Source: Microbacterium memoriense
GTDB taxonomy: Bacteria > Actinomycetota > Actinomycetes > Actinomycetales > Microbacteriaceae
Length of the DNA: 64,000 nt
Reading direction: 5' to 3'
Assembly (NCBI RefSeq): GCF_025398275.1
Contig: NZ_JAODOR010000014.1
Location: forward strand, 112,239 to 176,238
A model generated the notes under the pieces. It was not told where the DNA came from. It ran no database searches and saw only the letters and a list, made by a program, of their open reading frames with translations. Every line of letters starts with the position of its first letter. The first letter of the stretch is position 1. Below are positions 17,785 to 26,993 of this stretch, one piece after another. Made by a program: the position numbers and the translations under genes.

Positions 17785-19485
17785 TCAGCCCGTGCAGACG
17801 GTCAGATCCACGTTCGAATGGATCGGCACGTCTCCCGGCGCGAGCGACTGCGACGCGACGACCGGCTCTCCCGGAGCAGCCAGGCACGCCGGATCTTCGA
17901 TCACGGCGACCGTGAGGGCCATGTCATCGGCGGTGAGGTCGCGCTGCGCGGCGGCGACCGTGTAGCCGACCATGTTCACGAGCGTCACCTTGCCGCTCGC
18001 GACGACGAGGTTGACCGTGGTTCCCACGGGAACCTGTGATCCTTCGGTCTGATCTGCCGAGATGACGACGCCGGCTGCGAGATTCGGATCGTTGCTGTTG
18101 CGCACCGACCCCACCCCGAGCCCGGCAGCAGAAAGCGCCGCCGAGGCCTCGGCCTGACTGAGGGAGACCAGCGTGGGAACGGTCGCGAGTTGCGCGCCGG
18201 TCGATACGTACAGCGTGATCTGCTGGCCCGGTGTGACCCTGGTGCCGGCGGAGGGGTCTGTCCGGACGACATTCCCCTCCGCGATCGTGTCGCTGCTCTC
18301 ATCGAGCCGCTCGGCTTGGAGGTCTTCGTCGAACAGCGCCTCGTTGGCCCGGTCCCACGACATGTCGATGACGTTCGGGACGACGCGGGCGTCCGGCGTC
18401 ACACTGGGCCCCGGACGACTCGTCATGACCCAGATCAGCACCGAGATCAGCACGGCGGCAAGCACCGCGACACCCATCCAGATCCACGCGGCCGGGGGGC
18501 CTGCCTGCGTGCGGCGCATGGTGGTGTCGGTGCTCAACTGTCGTAGCGACCGAGCGGTTTCCGCCGCCTGACGCGGGTTCGCGCCGTACAGCTCACTGGT
18601 GAGGACCCCGACCTGGCGCTTGCTGGGGGTGCGACCATCGGCCGTCGCGTCGAGAGCTTCCCGGAAGGACGCGGCATCTTGATACCGCTGATAGGGGTCC
18701 TTCGCGAGCGCGCGGAGCGCCACGGCATCCAACGCCCGCGGCACGCTCTCGACGAGATCGGACGGCGGCAGTGGCGTCTCGCTGACGTGTTGATACGCGA
18801 CCGCAACGGGAGTGTCTCCGCGGAACGGCGTGCGGCCGGTGAGGAGTTCGTACAGCACGACGCCGGTCGAGTAGACATCGGCGCGCGCGTCGACCGGCTC
18901 ACCCTTGGCCTGCTCGGGAGAGAAGTACGACGCAGTGCCGATGATCGCCGTCGTTTCGGCCACGGTCGAGGAGGAATCGGAGACGGCTCGCGCGATCCCG
19001 AAGTCCATCACTTTGATCTGCCCGCGCTCGGTAACCATGACGTTGCCGGGCTTGATGTCGCGGTGGACGACTCCGGCCCGATGCGAGTACTCGAGCGCCT
19101 CGAGGATGCCGTCGGTGTAGCGGAGGGCGTCCGCCAGTGGCACCGGACCGTCCGAGATCACGGATTTCAGCAGAACGCCGCCGACCAGCTCCATCACGAT
19201 GTACGGAACGGGATGCGTCGTGCCGTCCGGGTCGGTCTCGGTGTCTTCGCCGGCGTCGTAGACGCGGACGATCGTGGGATGCGCCATCCGCGATGCAGCC
19301 TGGGCCTCGAGGCGGAACCGCGTGCGGAATGCACTGTCGACCGCGAGTTCGCGCTTGAGGATCTTGATGGCGACCGAACGGCCGAGCGTGAGATCTTTCC
19401 CACGGTAGACGCTCGCCATGCCACCACGCCCGATGAGTTCGTCGATGCGGTAGCGGCCGGAAAGCACGCGCGGCTTTACTGACAC
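17785..19485 (-). CDS. pknB: Serine/threonine protein kinase PknB with three PASTA domains
   Basis: 566-aa membrane kinase that senses peptidoglycan fragments or lipid II and controls growth and division. Kinase domain about 11-275: P-loop GRGGMASVY, catalytic Lys in VAIKIL, HRDIKPGN, DFGIARA. One membrane helix (about 332-355) is followed by three extracellular PASTA repeats (about 365-431, 432-499, 500-566). Mycobacterial PknB has four, so this is one fewer. It closes the seven-gene fhaA-pknB operon; 68 nt separate it from pknA. GTG start with GGGAG upstream. Confidence 0.95.
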   Translation of the reverse strand: MSVKPRVLSGRYRIDELIGRGGMASVYRGKDLTLGRSVAIKILKRELAVDSAFRTRFRLEAQAASRMAHPTIVRVYDAGEDTETDPDGTTHPVPYIVMELVGGVLLKSVISDGPVPLADALRYTDGILEALEYSHRAGVVHRDIKPGNVMVTERGQIKVMDFGIARAVSDSSSTVAETTAIIGTASYFSPEQAKGEPVDARADVYSTGVVLYELLTGRTPFRGDTPVAVAYQHVSETPLPPSDLVESVPRALDAVALRALAKDPYQRYQDAASFREALDATADGRTPSKRQVGVLTSELYGANPRQAAETARSLRQLSTDTTMRRTQAGPPAAWIWMGVAVLAAVLISVLIWVMTSRPGPSVTPDARVVPNVIDMSWDRANEALFDEDLQAERLDESSDTIAEGNVVRTDPSAGTRVTPGQQITLYVSTGAQLATVPTLVSLSQAEASAALSAAGLGVGSVRNSNDPNLAAGVVISADQTEGSQVPVGTTVNLVVASGKVTLVNMVGYTVAAAQRDLTADDMALTVAVIEDPACLAAPGEPVVASQSLAPGDVPIHSNVDLTVCTG

Positions 19486-19553
19486 TTCACTCCCTGGGCT
19501 GACTCGTAGCCAGCCTAACCGACGCCCCTGGAGGGCGCCCTCACGATTCGGCG

Positions 19554-21356
19554 TCAGCCGTCGTTGCCGCTGCCGTCGTTGCCGTTGCCGTTGCCGTTGT
19601 TGCCGTCGGTCGGCGCCTCCGCGTCGGGAGTGGGTGCGGCAGTGATCGTCGCCTGGACCTCTGGCGAGGTCGCCGACGTCCGTTCACCCGATTCACCCGT
19701 GCAGGTGACGGTGTAGAGCGCAGTCAGGATGCGTCCGACTTCGCTCGCGACCGTCACGGGGACGGGGCGATCGTTCGGCCCGAACGATCCGCTCGATTGT
19801 CCGTTGGACTGGAACACACCGTTGGTGAGGGTGATGTTGTACGACGACACCGTGCTCGATCCGGCGGGGCACGTGAACCCGGTCCAGTTGATCGTTGCGG
19901 TGCTGCCGGCCTCAACCGTGGGGGACGAGGCACCGTTCACCTGGATGACGGGAGCGGTCGTCGGCGTGTTCATCGGCGTCATGGGACCGTAGGCGGTCAG
20001 CGTCACCTGCTGGTCGAGCCCCACGGTGCCCGAGACCGGGTTGGTCTCGTAGATGAGTCCCTCTTGATCGGCCGTCGGCGCGGCGACGGATCCGGTCTGG
20101 CAGGTGACCGCGGTCATATTGTTCGCGTTGGCGATCTCGGTCGCCTGCGCGCACGTCTGACCGAGGAACCCGAGCGTGTCGATCTGGACCGTCGTCGGGG
20201 TCGGCTCCGGGGTGTCGGATGGCGTCGGGGCCGCGGACGACTCGGGGGACGTGTTGGTGGGCTCGGGCTGGGCTCCCGTGTTGCCGAAGAGGGCGAACAG
20301 CGTGCCACCGAGAACGAGCAACAGGATTCCGATCAGCGCGATCAGCGGCCAGGTCCACGGGCTGCGCTTCTTCTTTTCGCCGGTCGCCTCGTCCACGAGC
20401 GTGCCCGCCGGAGCTGCAGCAGGCAGGATGCGGGTGGCTTCGTCAGTCGCGAGTCCCCCCGGGTTGAGGAGCTGGGTGACGTCATTGACGGCGACCCCAC
20501 CAGCGATCGCGGGCACGATCGCCGCCGCACCGGCGATGTCGCCGCGACGGAGCGCGGTCGCGGCGCGCGCCACGGCGGATGCCGTCGCCGGGCGGTCTTC
20601 CGGCTTCTTGGCGATCATGCTCAGGACGAGGTTCTTGACCGGTTCACCGATCGTGTCGGGAAGCGGCGGCGGCGCATCGTTGATCTGCGCCATCGCGATC
20701 GCGACCTGCGACTCACCCGTGAACGGGCGCTTGCCGGCCAAGGATTCGAACGCGACGATACCGAGCGAGTAGATGTCGGTCGCCGGTGAGGCGGCGTGCC
20801 CCGAGGCCTGTTCGGGAGACAAGTACTGGACCGTGCCCATGACCTGCCCGGTCGCCGTCAGCGGCACCTGGTCGGCGATACGTGCGATGCCGAAGTCGGT
20901 GATCTTGACCCGGCCATCCGGCGTGATGAGGAGGTTTCCGGGCTTGATGTCGCGGTGGACGAGGCCGGCGGCGTGGGCAGCCTGGAGCGCGGCAGCGGTC
21001 TGGGCCACGATGTCGAGCGTCTTGTCGGTGGAGAGCGAGCCCTCACGTTCGAGGATCGTCGACAGTGCCTCGCCGGGCACGAGCTCCATCACGAGGAACG
21101 CGGAGCCGTTCTCCTCGCCGTAGTCGAAGACGCTGGCGATGCCCTCGTGGTTGACGAGAGCTGCGTGCCGGGCCTCGGCGCGGAAGCGCTCGAGGAAGCC
21201 GGGGTCGCCCATGTACTCGTCTTTGAGGATCTTGATCGCGACGGTACGCCCGATGACGTGATCGGTCGCTTCCCAGACCTCACCCATACCGCCGATGGCG
21301 ATCCGGGAATCCAGTTCGTACCGCCCGCCGAAGCTCACACCTTGCGTCGGTCTCAT
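19554..21356 (-). CDS. pknA: Serine/threonine protein kinase PknA-like, with extracellular PASTA-like and Ig-like regions
   Basis: 600-aa membrane kinase, partner of PknB in actinobacterial growth control. Kinase domain about 12-275 with IGGMGEVW P-loop, VAIKILK, HRDIKPGN and DFGIARI. A membrane helix at about 337-360 is followed by a Thr/Pro/Ser linker, a PASTA-like repeat with two cysteines (about 395-460), an immunoglobulin-like segment (about 470-565), and a Gly/Asn repeat tail (GNGNGN). Mycobacterial PknA has almost no extracellular part, so this layout is distinctive. Its start overlaps the pbpA stop by 4 nt. Confidence 0.9.
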   Translation of the reverse strand: MRPTQGVSFGGRYELDSRIAIGGMGEVWEATDHVIGRTVAIKILKDEYMGDPGFLERFRAEARHAALVNHEGIASVFDYGEENGSAFLVMELVPGEALSTILEREGSLSTDKTLDIVAQTAAALQAAHAAGLVHRDIKPGNLLITPDGRVKITDFGIARIADQVPLTATGQVMGTVQYLSPEQASGHAASPATDIYSLGIVAFESLAGKRPFTGESQVAIAMAQINDAPPPLPDTIGEPVKNLVLSMIAKKPEDRPATASAVARAATALRRGDIAGAAAIVPAIAGGVAVNDVTQLLNPGGLATDEATRILPAAAPAGTLVDEATGEKKKRSPWTWPLIALIGILLLVLGGTLFALFGNTGAQPEPTNTSPESSAAPTPSDTPEPTPTTVQIDTLGFLGQTCAQATEIANANNMTAVTCQTGSVAAPTADQEGLIYETNPVSGTVGLDQQVTLTAYGPMTPMNTPTTAPVIQVNGASSPTVEAGSTATINWTGFTCPAGSSTVSSYNITLTNGVFQSNGQSSGSFGPNDRPVPVTVASEVGRILTALYTVTCTGESGERTSATSPEVQATITAAPTPDAEAPTDGNNGNGNGNDGSGNDG

Positions 21357-22810
21357 CTGCTCAGCACCGCCTCAATGACTTTCTTCGCGATGGGGGCCGC
21401 GATCCCGTTGCTCGTGCCTTGCTGCCCGAGCCCTCCGCCGTTCTCGACCATGACTGCGACGACGACCTGGGGGTCGTCGGCAGGGGCGAACCCGGTGAAC
21501 CACAACGTGTACGGGTCTCCCGGACCATGCTCGGAGGTGCCGGTTTTTCCCGCCACGTCGACGCCATCTATTCTTGCACCGCTGGCTGCGCCGTCACTGA
21601 CATTGGCCACCATCATCGTGGTCATCTGGGCGGCCAGATTCGCCGACAGGGCACGGTCGAACTCCGTGTCCTCGGGGGTCTGCTGGACTGTCAGGTCGGG
21701 AGCGACGACGCGATCGACCATGCGTGGATTCATCACGACGCCGTCGTTGGCGATACCCGCGGAGACCATCGCCATCTGCAGCGGCGTCGCGATGACGTCA
21801 CCTTGCCCGAAGCCGGAAAGTGCGGTCTCCGGGTCGGACAGCGCCCGCGGGTACACCGAGGCGGTCGTGGTCAGCGGAATGTCGAAGCTCGTGTTGAAGC
21901 CGTACTTCTCCGCCTCGGCACGAAGAGCGTCGTCGCCGAGCGCGACAGCCAATTGCGCCATGGGGATGTTGCAGCTCAGCCGCAGGGCAGTTGCCAGCGT
22001 CACCTGGTCGCCCTCGCCGCACGTGCCGCCGTCGAAGTTGCTGATGTCCGTCGACGTGCCCGGCAGGGTGTACCGGGCGGGGTTCGGGAACGTCGAATCG
22101 GGCGTGTAATCCCCGGACGCGAGCGCGGCCGACACGACGACGAGTTTGAACGTGGACCCGGGCGGGTTCAGTTTGCCGGCGATGGCGCGGTTGTCGAGCG
22201 GTCGCAAGGCATTCGCGGTCAGGGTGTCGTAGTCGGCGAGCACCTGCGCCGTGTCGTGCGATGCCAGCAGATTCGTGTCGTAGCTCGGGCTCGTCACCAT
22301 CGCCAGAACTCGGCCGGTTTTCGGTTCCATCGCGACGACGGCGCCCTGATAATCGCCGAGTGCGTCGTAAGCGACCTTCTGGACAGCGGGATCCAGCGAC
22401 AGGACGACGTTCGACCCACGCGGGGGTTGGCCCGTCACGATGCGGTCGATACGCGACAGGAACTGCGAGCTGTCGGTTCCGGAGAGCACCGTGTTCATGG
22501 CACTCTCCAGGCCCCGCGACGATCCGAGCACGGGATTGATGAAGCCGGTCACCGGAGCCCACATCGTGCCGTCCGGGTACGTCCGGCTCCAGCTGTAGAG
22601 GTCGCCGCTCGGCACGGATGACGCGATCACGGTGTCACCGGCGAGGATCGAGCCCCGCTGGACTTCGTAGGAGTCGTAGAGCGCGCGCTTGTTATAGGGA
22701 TTCGCGCTCAGTTCACTGGCCTGGACGACCTGGATCCAGCTGATCGCGCCGAAAAGCCCGACGAACATGACCAGCATGACGATGCTGAGGCGGCGGAGTT
22801 CTTTTGTCAT
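21353..22810 (-). CDS. pbpA: Penicillin-binding protein PbpA (class B transpeptidase)
   Basis: 485-aa D,D-transpeptidase cross-linking peptidoglycan, working with the adjacent SEDS glycosyltransferase. N-terminal membrane anchor (about 8-30), a dimerisation domain, and a transpeptidase domain with the nucleophile Ser in STFK (near 218), SCN (near 275) and KTGTSEHG (near 420). The ATG at 22810 is chosen: the frame stays open much further upstream, but only as antisense-like sequence inside rodA. 2 nt downstream of rodA; overlaps pknA by 4 nt. Confidence 0.95.
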   Translation of the reverse strand: MTKELRRLSIVMLVMFVGLFGAISWIQVVQASELSANPYNKRALYDSYEVQRGSILAGDTVIASSVPSGDLYSWSRTYPDGTMWAPVTGFINPVLGSSRGLESAMNTVLSGTDSSQFLSRIDRIVTGQPPRGSNVVLSLDPAVQKVAYDALGDYQGAVVAMEPKTGRVLAMVTSPSYDTNLLASHDTAQVLADYDTLTANALRPLDNRAIAGKLNPPGSTFKLVVVSAALASGDYTPDSTFPNPARYTLPGTSTDISNFDGGTCGEGDQVTLATALRLSCNIPMAQLAVALGDDALRAEAEKYGFNTSFDIPLTTTASVYPRALSDPETALSGFGQGDVIATPLQMAMVSAGIANDGVVMNPRMVDRVVAPDLTVQQTPEDTEFDRALSANLAAQMTTMMVANVSDGAASGARIDGVDVAGKTGTSEHGPGDPYTLWFTGFAPADDPQVVVAVMVENGGGLGQQGTSNGIAAPIAKKVIEAVLSR

Positions 22811-22812
22811 GA

Positions 22813-24189
22813 CTAGCCGATCACCACCCGCGGACGGGAGCGCACGGCATCCGACACGCGCAGGAGTAGCGCGACGATCAGCCAGTTGGCGACCAGTGAT
22901 GACCCACCGGCCGCGAGGAACGGGGTCGTCAGCCCGGTGAGCGGGATCAGGCGGGTGACGCCACCGACCATGATGAATACCTGCAGCGCGATCGTGAACG
23001 AGAGCCCGGTCGCGAGGAGCTTGCCGAAGTCGTCCTGCCCGGCCATGCCGATCCGGATGCCGCGACTTGTGAACACCATGTACAGGCACAGGATCGCGAA
23101 GAGCCCGATGAGACCCAATTCCTCGCCGAGGCTGGGGAAGATGTAGTCGCTGTGCGCGAGGGGCGTGAGGTCGGGGCGTCCGCGGCCGAGTCCGGTGCCG
23201 ATCAGACCTCCCTGCGCCAAACCGAAGATCCCGCTGACCAGCTGGTAGCTCGAGCCGTTGACGAGGTCGGGGTTGAAGGCATCCAGCCAGTTCGTGAAGC
23301 GCGCGCCGACGTAGGGCAGGATCCGCGAGGCGAAGAAAGCACCCGATACGGCGAGGACGACGCCGATCAGCACCCAACTGGTCTTGCCCGTCGCGGCATA
23401 GAGCATCGCGACGAACATGCCGAAGATGAGCAGACCCGTGCCGAGGTCGCGCTGGAAGATGATGATGCCCATGGACGCGGCCCAGATCAGCAGGAGGGGA
23501 CCGAGTTCGCGCGCGCGCGGCCACGTCATACCGAGGAATCGGGTACCCACCGAGGTCAGTGATTCGCGCGTGCGGACGAGGTACCCGGCGAAGAAGACAC
23601 CGAGCGCGAGCTTGGCGAGCTCACCCGGCTGGAACGAGAAGAGCCCCCCGATCGAGACCCAGACGTCGGCACCGGCCTCCACACCGAGTCCGGGAACGAG
23701 GGGCAACAGGAGAAGCGCGATACCCGCGAACCCGAAGACGTACGTGTAGCGGAACAGCACGCGATAGTTCTTGAGGAAGAGCACGACCGCCGTGGCCCCG
23801 ACGATCGCGATGACGAGCCACGCGAGCTGGCGGGTCGAGAACGCACCCCACCCGGAGAGGTCATCGGCGAGGTCGAGGCGGTAGATCATCGCGAGTCCGA
23901 GACCCGAGAGCACCGTGGCGATCGGAACGACGAACGGGTCGGCGGCGCGTGCCGTGAAGCGCAGGACGACGTGGAGGACGAGCACGAGGACCGTGAGCCC
24001 GCCGCAGTAGTACAGGAACGTCGCGTCGATCTGGCCTTCGGCGCCCAACTGCACCAGGGCGACCGCGACCGCATTGATGAGGAAGGCGAACAGCAGGAGT
24101 CCGAGTTCCCGGTTGCGCTGCGTCTGCGGCAGACGCAGCCGCCGGAGGGCCTTCACGACGGTGGTGTCGGTCTCGACGGTGTCGGTCAC
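22813..24189 (-). CDS. rodA: SEDS-family peptidoglycan polymerase RodA/FtsW
   Basis: 458-aa polytopic protein of the SEDS family, the glycosyltransferase that polymerises lipid II. About ten to twelve membrane helices; the conserved QRDLGTGLLIFGMF segment and the C-terminal GLTTPFLAAGGSS region are present. The GTG at 24189 overlaps the phosphatase stop as GTGA. Paired with PbpA it should form the elongasome-type polymerase/cross-linker complex, under control of the kinases and phosphatase of the same operon. Confidence 0.95.
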   Translation of the reverse strand: MTDTVETDTTVVKALRRLRLPQTQRNRELGLLLFAFLINAVAVALVQLGAEGQIDATFLYYCGGLTVLVLVLHVVLRFTARAADPFVVPIATVLSGLGLAMIYRLDLADDLSGWGAFSTRQLAWLVIAIVGATAVVLFLKNYRVLFRYTYVFGFAGIALLLLPLVPGLGVEAGADVWVSIGGLFSFQPGELAKLALGVFFAGYLVRTRESLTSVGTRFLGMTWPRARELGPLLLIWAASMGIIIFQRDLGTGLLIFGMFVAMLYAATGKTSWVLIGVVLAVSGAFFASRILPYVGARFTNWLDAFNPDLVNGSSYQLVSGIFGLAQGGLIGTGLGRGRPDLTPLAHSDYIFPSLGEELGLIGLFAILCLYMVFTSRGIRIGMAGQDDFGKLLATGLSFTIALQVFIMVGGVTRLIPLTGLTTPFLAAGGSSLVANWLIVALLLRVSDAVRSRPRVVIG

Positions 24190-25424
24190 GGAGTCCCTCC
24201 CGTCGTCGGGCGGAGGTTCGCGACGATCGCATTCGCATCGGCGACCGAGCGGGCCGAGATGGTGTCCTCGACAGCCATCCGCTGGTACGTCGGCAGATCT
24301 GCCAGCAGGATGCCGGTGTCGTCGTACACGGAGGACAGGGCGATCGGGCCGATGTCCTGCTGGATGCCGCGGAAGATGACGACCGTATCGTCGTCGGCGC
24401 CGACGAAGTACCGCGTCTGCGTCCAGGTGTAGGCGCCGAGGAGTGCGGTCGCGATCGCCATGAGGATCAGCGCGAAACCCACAAACCACCAGACGCGGCG
24501 GCGGCGCCCACGGCGGCGATCTTCCTCGATGAGTTCCTCGAGGAACTCGACCGCCGGCTCGAAGTGTGTGGGCTCGTTCGCCGCCTGGCGGCCCGGGTGC
24601 AACCAGCTCGTGCGTCCGGGTCGTGCGGCGGGGACCTCGATGCCCTGCGGGTTCGACGCGGACCCGACGATCGTGGGCGTCCCGCTGAAAAGCGGATGAT
24701 TGCCACCCACATCGACGATGACGATCGTCACGTTGTCCGGGGCGCCGGCATCCAAAGCCTGCTTGAGAAGAAGATCGGCGGTTCGGCCCGGCGCGAAACC
24801 CTGACCCAACGCCTTCTCCGTGTGGGCGTCGTCCACGACGCCGCACAGGCCGTCCGAGCACAGCAGCCAGCGGTCACCCGGCTGGGTCGGCATGATGAAG
24901 GTGTCGACATCGGGATCGGGATCCATGTCGCCGAGTACCCGCATGAGAACCGAGCGCCGCGGGTGATACCGCGCCTCCTCGGGCGTGATCCGGCCGGAGT
25001 CCACGAGGCGCTGCACGAACGTGTGGTCCGCGGTGATCTGGGTGAGTGCGCCGTCGCGGTACAGGTAGATACGCGAGTCGCCGATGTGGGCGATGACGGC
25101 GTAATCCTCGACCATGGCCAAGGCGCTGACCGTCGTCCCCATCCCGGCGAGCTCGGGCCGCTCGGCGACCGTGTCGATGAGTTGCGTCGCGGTCTCGCCG
25201 ATCGCCTCCTGCAGAGCATGCTCGGCATCGCTCGGGGTCGGGAACGGGTGATCGAGCTCTTTCAGCCGGTGCACGGCCAGGCCTGAGGCGACGTCACCGC
25301 CGGCGTGGCCACCCATCCCGTCGGCGACGACGAATAGGTTCGAGCCGCTGTAGCCCGAGTCCTGATTGTTGGAGCGCACCTTCCCCGTATGGGAGATGGC
25401 GACACTGGATCCCTCGAAGGCCAT
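24186..25424 (-). CDS. pstP: PP2C-type serine/threonine phosphatase PstP
   Basis: 412-aa metal-dependent phosphatase that counteracts PknA and PknB. Catalytic domain about 1-240 with motifs SNNQD (about 18-22), VADGMGGHAGG, AHIGDSRIYLYRDG and GAPDNVTIVIVD carrying the metal-binding aspartates. A cytoplasmic linker leads to one membrane helix (about 317-340, after RRRGRRRR) and a small extracytoplasmic domain. 12 nt downstream of fhaB, same operon. Confidence 0.96.
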   Translation of the reverse strand: MAFEGSSVAISHTGKVRSNNQDSGYSGSNLFVVADGMGGHAGGDVASGLAVHRLKELDHPFPTPSDAEHALQEAIGETATQLIDTVAERPELAGMGTTVSALAMVEDYAVIAHIGDSRIYLYRDGALTQITADHTFVQRLVDSGRITPEEARYHPRRSVLMRVLGDMDPDPDVDTFIMPTQPGDRWLLCSDGLCGVVDDAHTEKALGQGFAPGRTADLLLKQALDAGAPDNVTIVIVDVGGNHPLFSGTPTIVGSASNPQGIEVPAARPGRTSWLHPGRQAANEPTHFEPAVEFLEELIEEDRRRGRRRRVWWFVGFALILMAIATALLGAYTWTQTRYFVGADDDTVVIFRGIQQDIGPIALSSVYDDTGILLADLPTYQRMAVEDTISARSVADANAIVANLRPTTGGTP

Positions 25425-25436
25425 GACGAGCGGCCG

Positions 25437-25976
25437 CTACTTCCGCAGCTCGAACGTCGTGGCGCCGACCTTGATCGGCGCGCCGATGCGCACCGACACG
25501 GGCGTGCTGACGCGCTGGCCGTCGTGCCAGGTGCCGTTCGTCGAGTCGAGGTCCTGGATCATCCATTGGTCCCCCCACAGAAGGAGGCGCGCGTGATGAC
25601 TGGAGGTGTAGTCGTCGCGGATCACGAGACCCGACTCGCTCGAGCGGCCGATCGTGAGCGGCTCGGAGCCGAGCGGGAGCTCCAGCCCGGCTTTCGGGCC
25701 ACTCGTGATCATGATGCGCGCGACGGCGTCACGCGTTGCGTTCGATCCCGATCCGGTCGGTGTGGCCGCCGGCGGGGTCGACGGTGTGATCGGCGCGGTC
25801 GCGGCGTGAGCAGGGGCAGAGGCCACGGGAGTCGCCGCGACCGGTGCGGGGTCGGGCATCTTTCGCACGGTCACTCCGAACAGGTCTGCGCGCAGCGAAT
25901 AGACCACGGCGAAGACGAAGAACCACAGCAGGACCAAGAATCCGATCTGCAAGAGCAGAAGGGTGAGTTCACTCAC
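25437..25976 (-). CDS. fhaB: Membrane-anchored FHA-domain protein FhaB
   Basis: 179-aa protein with an N-terminal membrane helix (about 3-27), a Pro/Ala/Thr-rich linker, and a C-terminal forkhead-associated domain (about 97-175) containing GRSSESGLVI, SSHHARL and DSTNGTW, the phosphothreonine-binding residues. In mycobacteria the homologue (FipA) links PknA/B phosphorylation to cell division. It overlaps fhaA by 4 nt. Confidence 0.94.
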   Translation of the reverse strand: MSELTLLLLQIGFLVLLWFFVFAVVYSLRADLFGVTVRKMPDPAPVAATPVASAPAHAATAPITPSTPPAATPTGSGSNATRDAVARIMITSGPKAGLELPLGSEPLTIGRSSESGLVIRDDYTSSHHARLLLWGDQWMIQDLDSTNGTWHDGQRVSTPVSVRIGAPIKVGATTFELRK

Positions 25977-26704
25977 GACATGCCTCCGTGGCCGAAGGCG
26001 CGTGTCGCGTCCGCGGCCGACGTCGACGGGCGCGGCGGCGTTGCCTGTGCGATCACGTGGAAAGCGATGTCGGTGCGTCCGATCGTGACGACCGAGTCAG
26101 GGGCGAGGGCCGCCTCGGAGACGGGGCGGCCGTCCATCTTGGTCCCGTTCGTCGACTTCAAGTCGCGCACCATGGCGCGCTCGCCGTCCCACAGGATTTC
26201 GACGTGGCGGCGGCTCGTGCCGGCATCCGGGATCGTGATGTCAGCGTCGCTGCCGCGACCGATGACCGTCCGGCCCTTGACGAGTGGATGCCTCTTGCCC
26301 GCGATGTCGACGACGCCGCGCCAGGAGACGTCCCCGGCGGCGGTCCGCGAATCGACGCGGACCGTGCCCGTCGGGAGTTGGGCGTCGGCCTTGATCGCGA
26401 TCGTCACGGGCCCGGCGAAGCTGAAGCCCTGCGCTTTCGCGTGGGTCTCGACGAGGAGCAGGAGCTCCTGCTCGAGCGTGGAGCCCAAGGAGTCCATCCG
26501 TTCGGCGTCGGCGGGAGCCAGCCGCACAGCGAAGGTGTTCGGCGCGAGGATGCGGTCTCGGCTGACGACGACCGCCTTCGCGTCGAGCTCGCTGCGCAGC
26601 GCCGAGGCGACCTCGACGGGCTGAACGCCACTGCGGAAGGTCTTCGCGAACGCGCTGTTGACGGCGCGCTCGAGTCCCTTCTCGAAGCTGTCAAGTAGTC
26701 CCAC
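25973..26704 (-). CDS. fhaA: FHA-domain protein FhaA (DUF3662 + FHA)
   Basis: 243-aa cytoplasmic protein. The N-terminal DUF3662 domain (about 1-120; GLLDSFEKGLERAVNSAFAK) precedes an FHA domain (about 155-230) with GRGSDADITI, SRRHVEI and DLKSTNGTK. In mycobacteria FhaA binds phosphorylated MviN/MurJ pseudokinase and limits wall synthesis; the same role is inferred. The GTG at 26704 begins the conserved N-terminus; the frame runs further upstream into the tRNA-Leu antisense. First gene of the operon, so its promoter lies in 26705-26847. Confidence 0.94.
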   Translation of the reverse strand: MGLLDSFEKGLERAVNSAFAKTFRSGVQPVEVASALRSELDAKAVVVSRDRILAPNTFAVRLAPADAERMDSLGSTLEQELLLLVETHAKAQGFSFAGPVTIAIKADAQLPTGTVRVDSRTAAGDVSWRGVVDIAGKRHPLVKGRTVIGRGSDADITIPDAGTSRRHVEILWDGERAMVRDLKSTNGTKMDGRPVSEAALAPDSVVTIGRTDIAFHVIAQATPPRPSTSAADATRAFGHGGMS

Positions 26705-26847
26705 GGGGCTCCTCTGGCGTGCTGACCGGTTCGTACATGCTAGTTGCACAGACTGTGAGCACGCGGATGCCGCACCCTGAGCCGATTGCAGCGGGGTCTC
26801 CACTGCGTGATATCCTCGGGAAGTTGACCCGGTGGTGACACCAGTTC

Positions 26848-26931
26848 GCGCGAGTGGCGGAATAGGTAGACGCGCTGGCTTCAGGTGCCAGTGCCCGCAA
26901 GGGCGTGGGGGTTCAAGTCCCCCCTCGCGCA
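26848..26931 (+). tRNA. tRNA-Leu (CAG)
   Basis: 84-nt class II tRNA: acceptor GCGCGAG/CTCGCGC, anticodon stem CTGGC/GCCAG with anticodon CAG at 26882-26884, a long variable arm (TGCCCGCAAGGGCG), T-arm with GGTTCAAGTCC, discriminator A at 26931. CCA is not encoded. Divergent from fhaA. Confidence 0.98.
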
Positions 26932-26941
26932 CACAACACAT

Positions 26942-26977
26942 TCAACCCCCGACCGGAATCTTCCGGGCGGGGGTTGA
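26942..26977. terminator. Bidirectional hairpin terminator after tRNA-Leu
   Basis: Perfect 10-bp arms TCAACCCCCG and CGGGGGTTGA, extended inward by CCGGAA/TTCCGG, 10 nt after the tRNA. It is followed rightward by GTCGTTTCC, which is T-containing but not a full T tract. It also lies 16 nt beyond the stop of the convergent GntR gene and can serve both. Confidence 0.8.
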
Positions 26978-26993
26978 GTCGTTTCCGCGTCCC

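Noticed and set aside
22811..23524. N-terminal extension of the pbpA frame
   Set aside because: Lies inside rodA in another frame; the transpeptidase begins at the TM anchor after ATG 22810.
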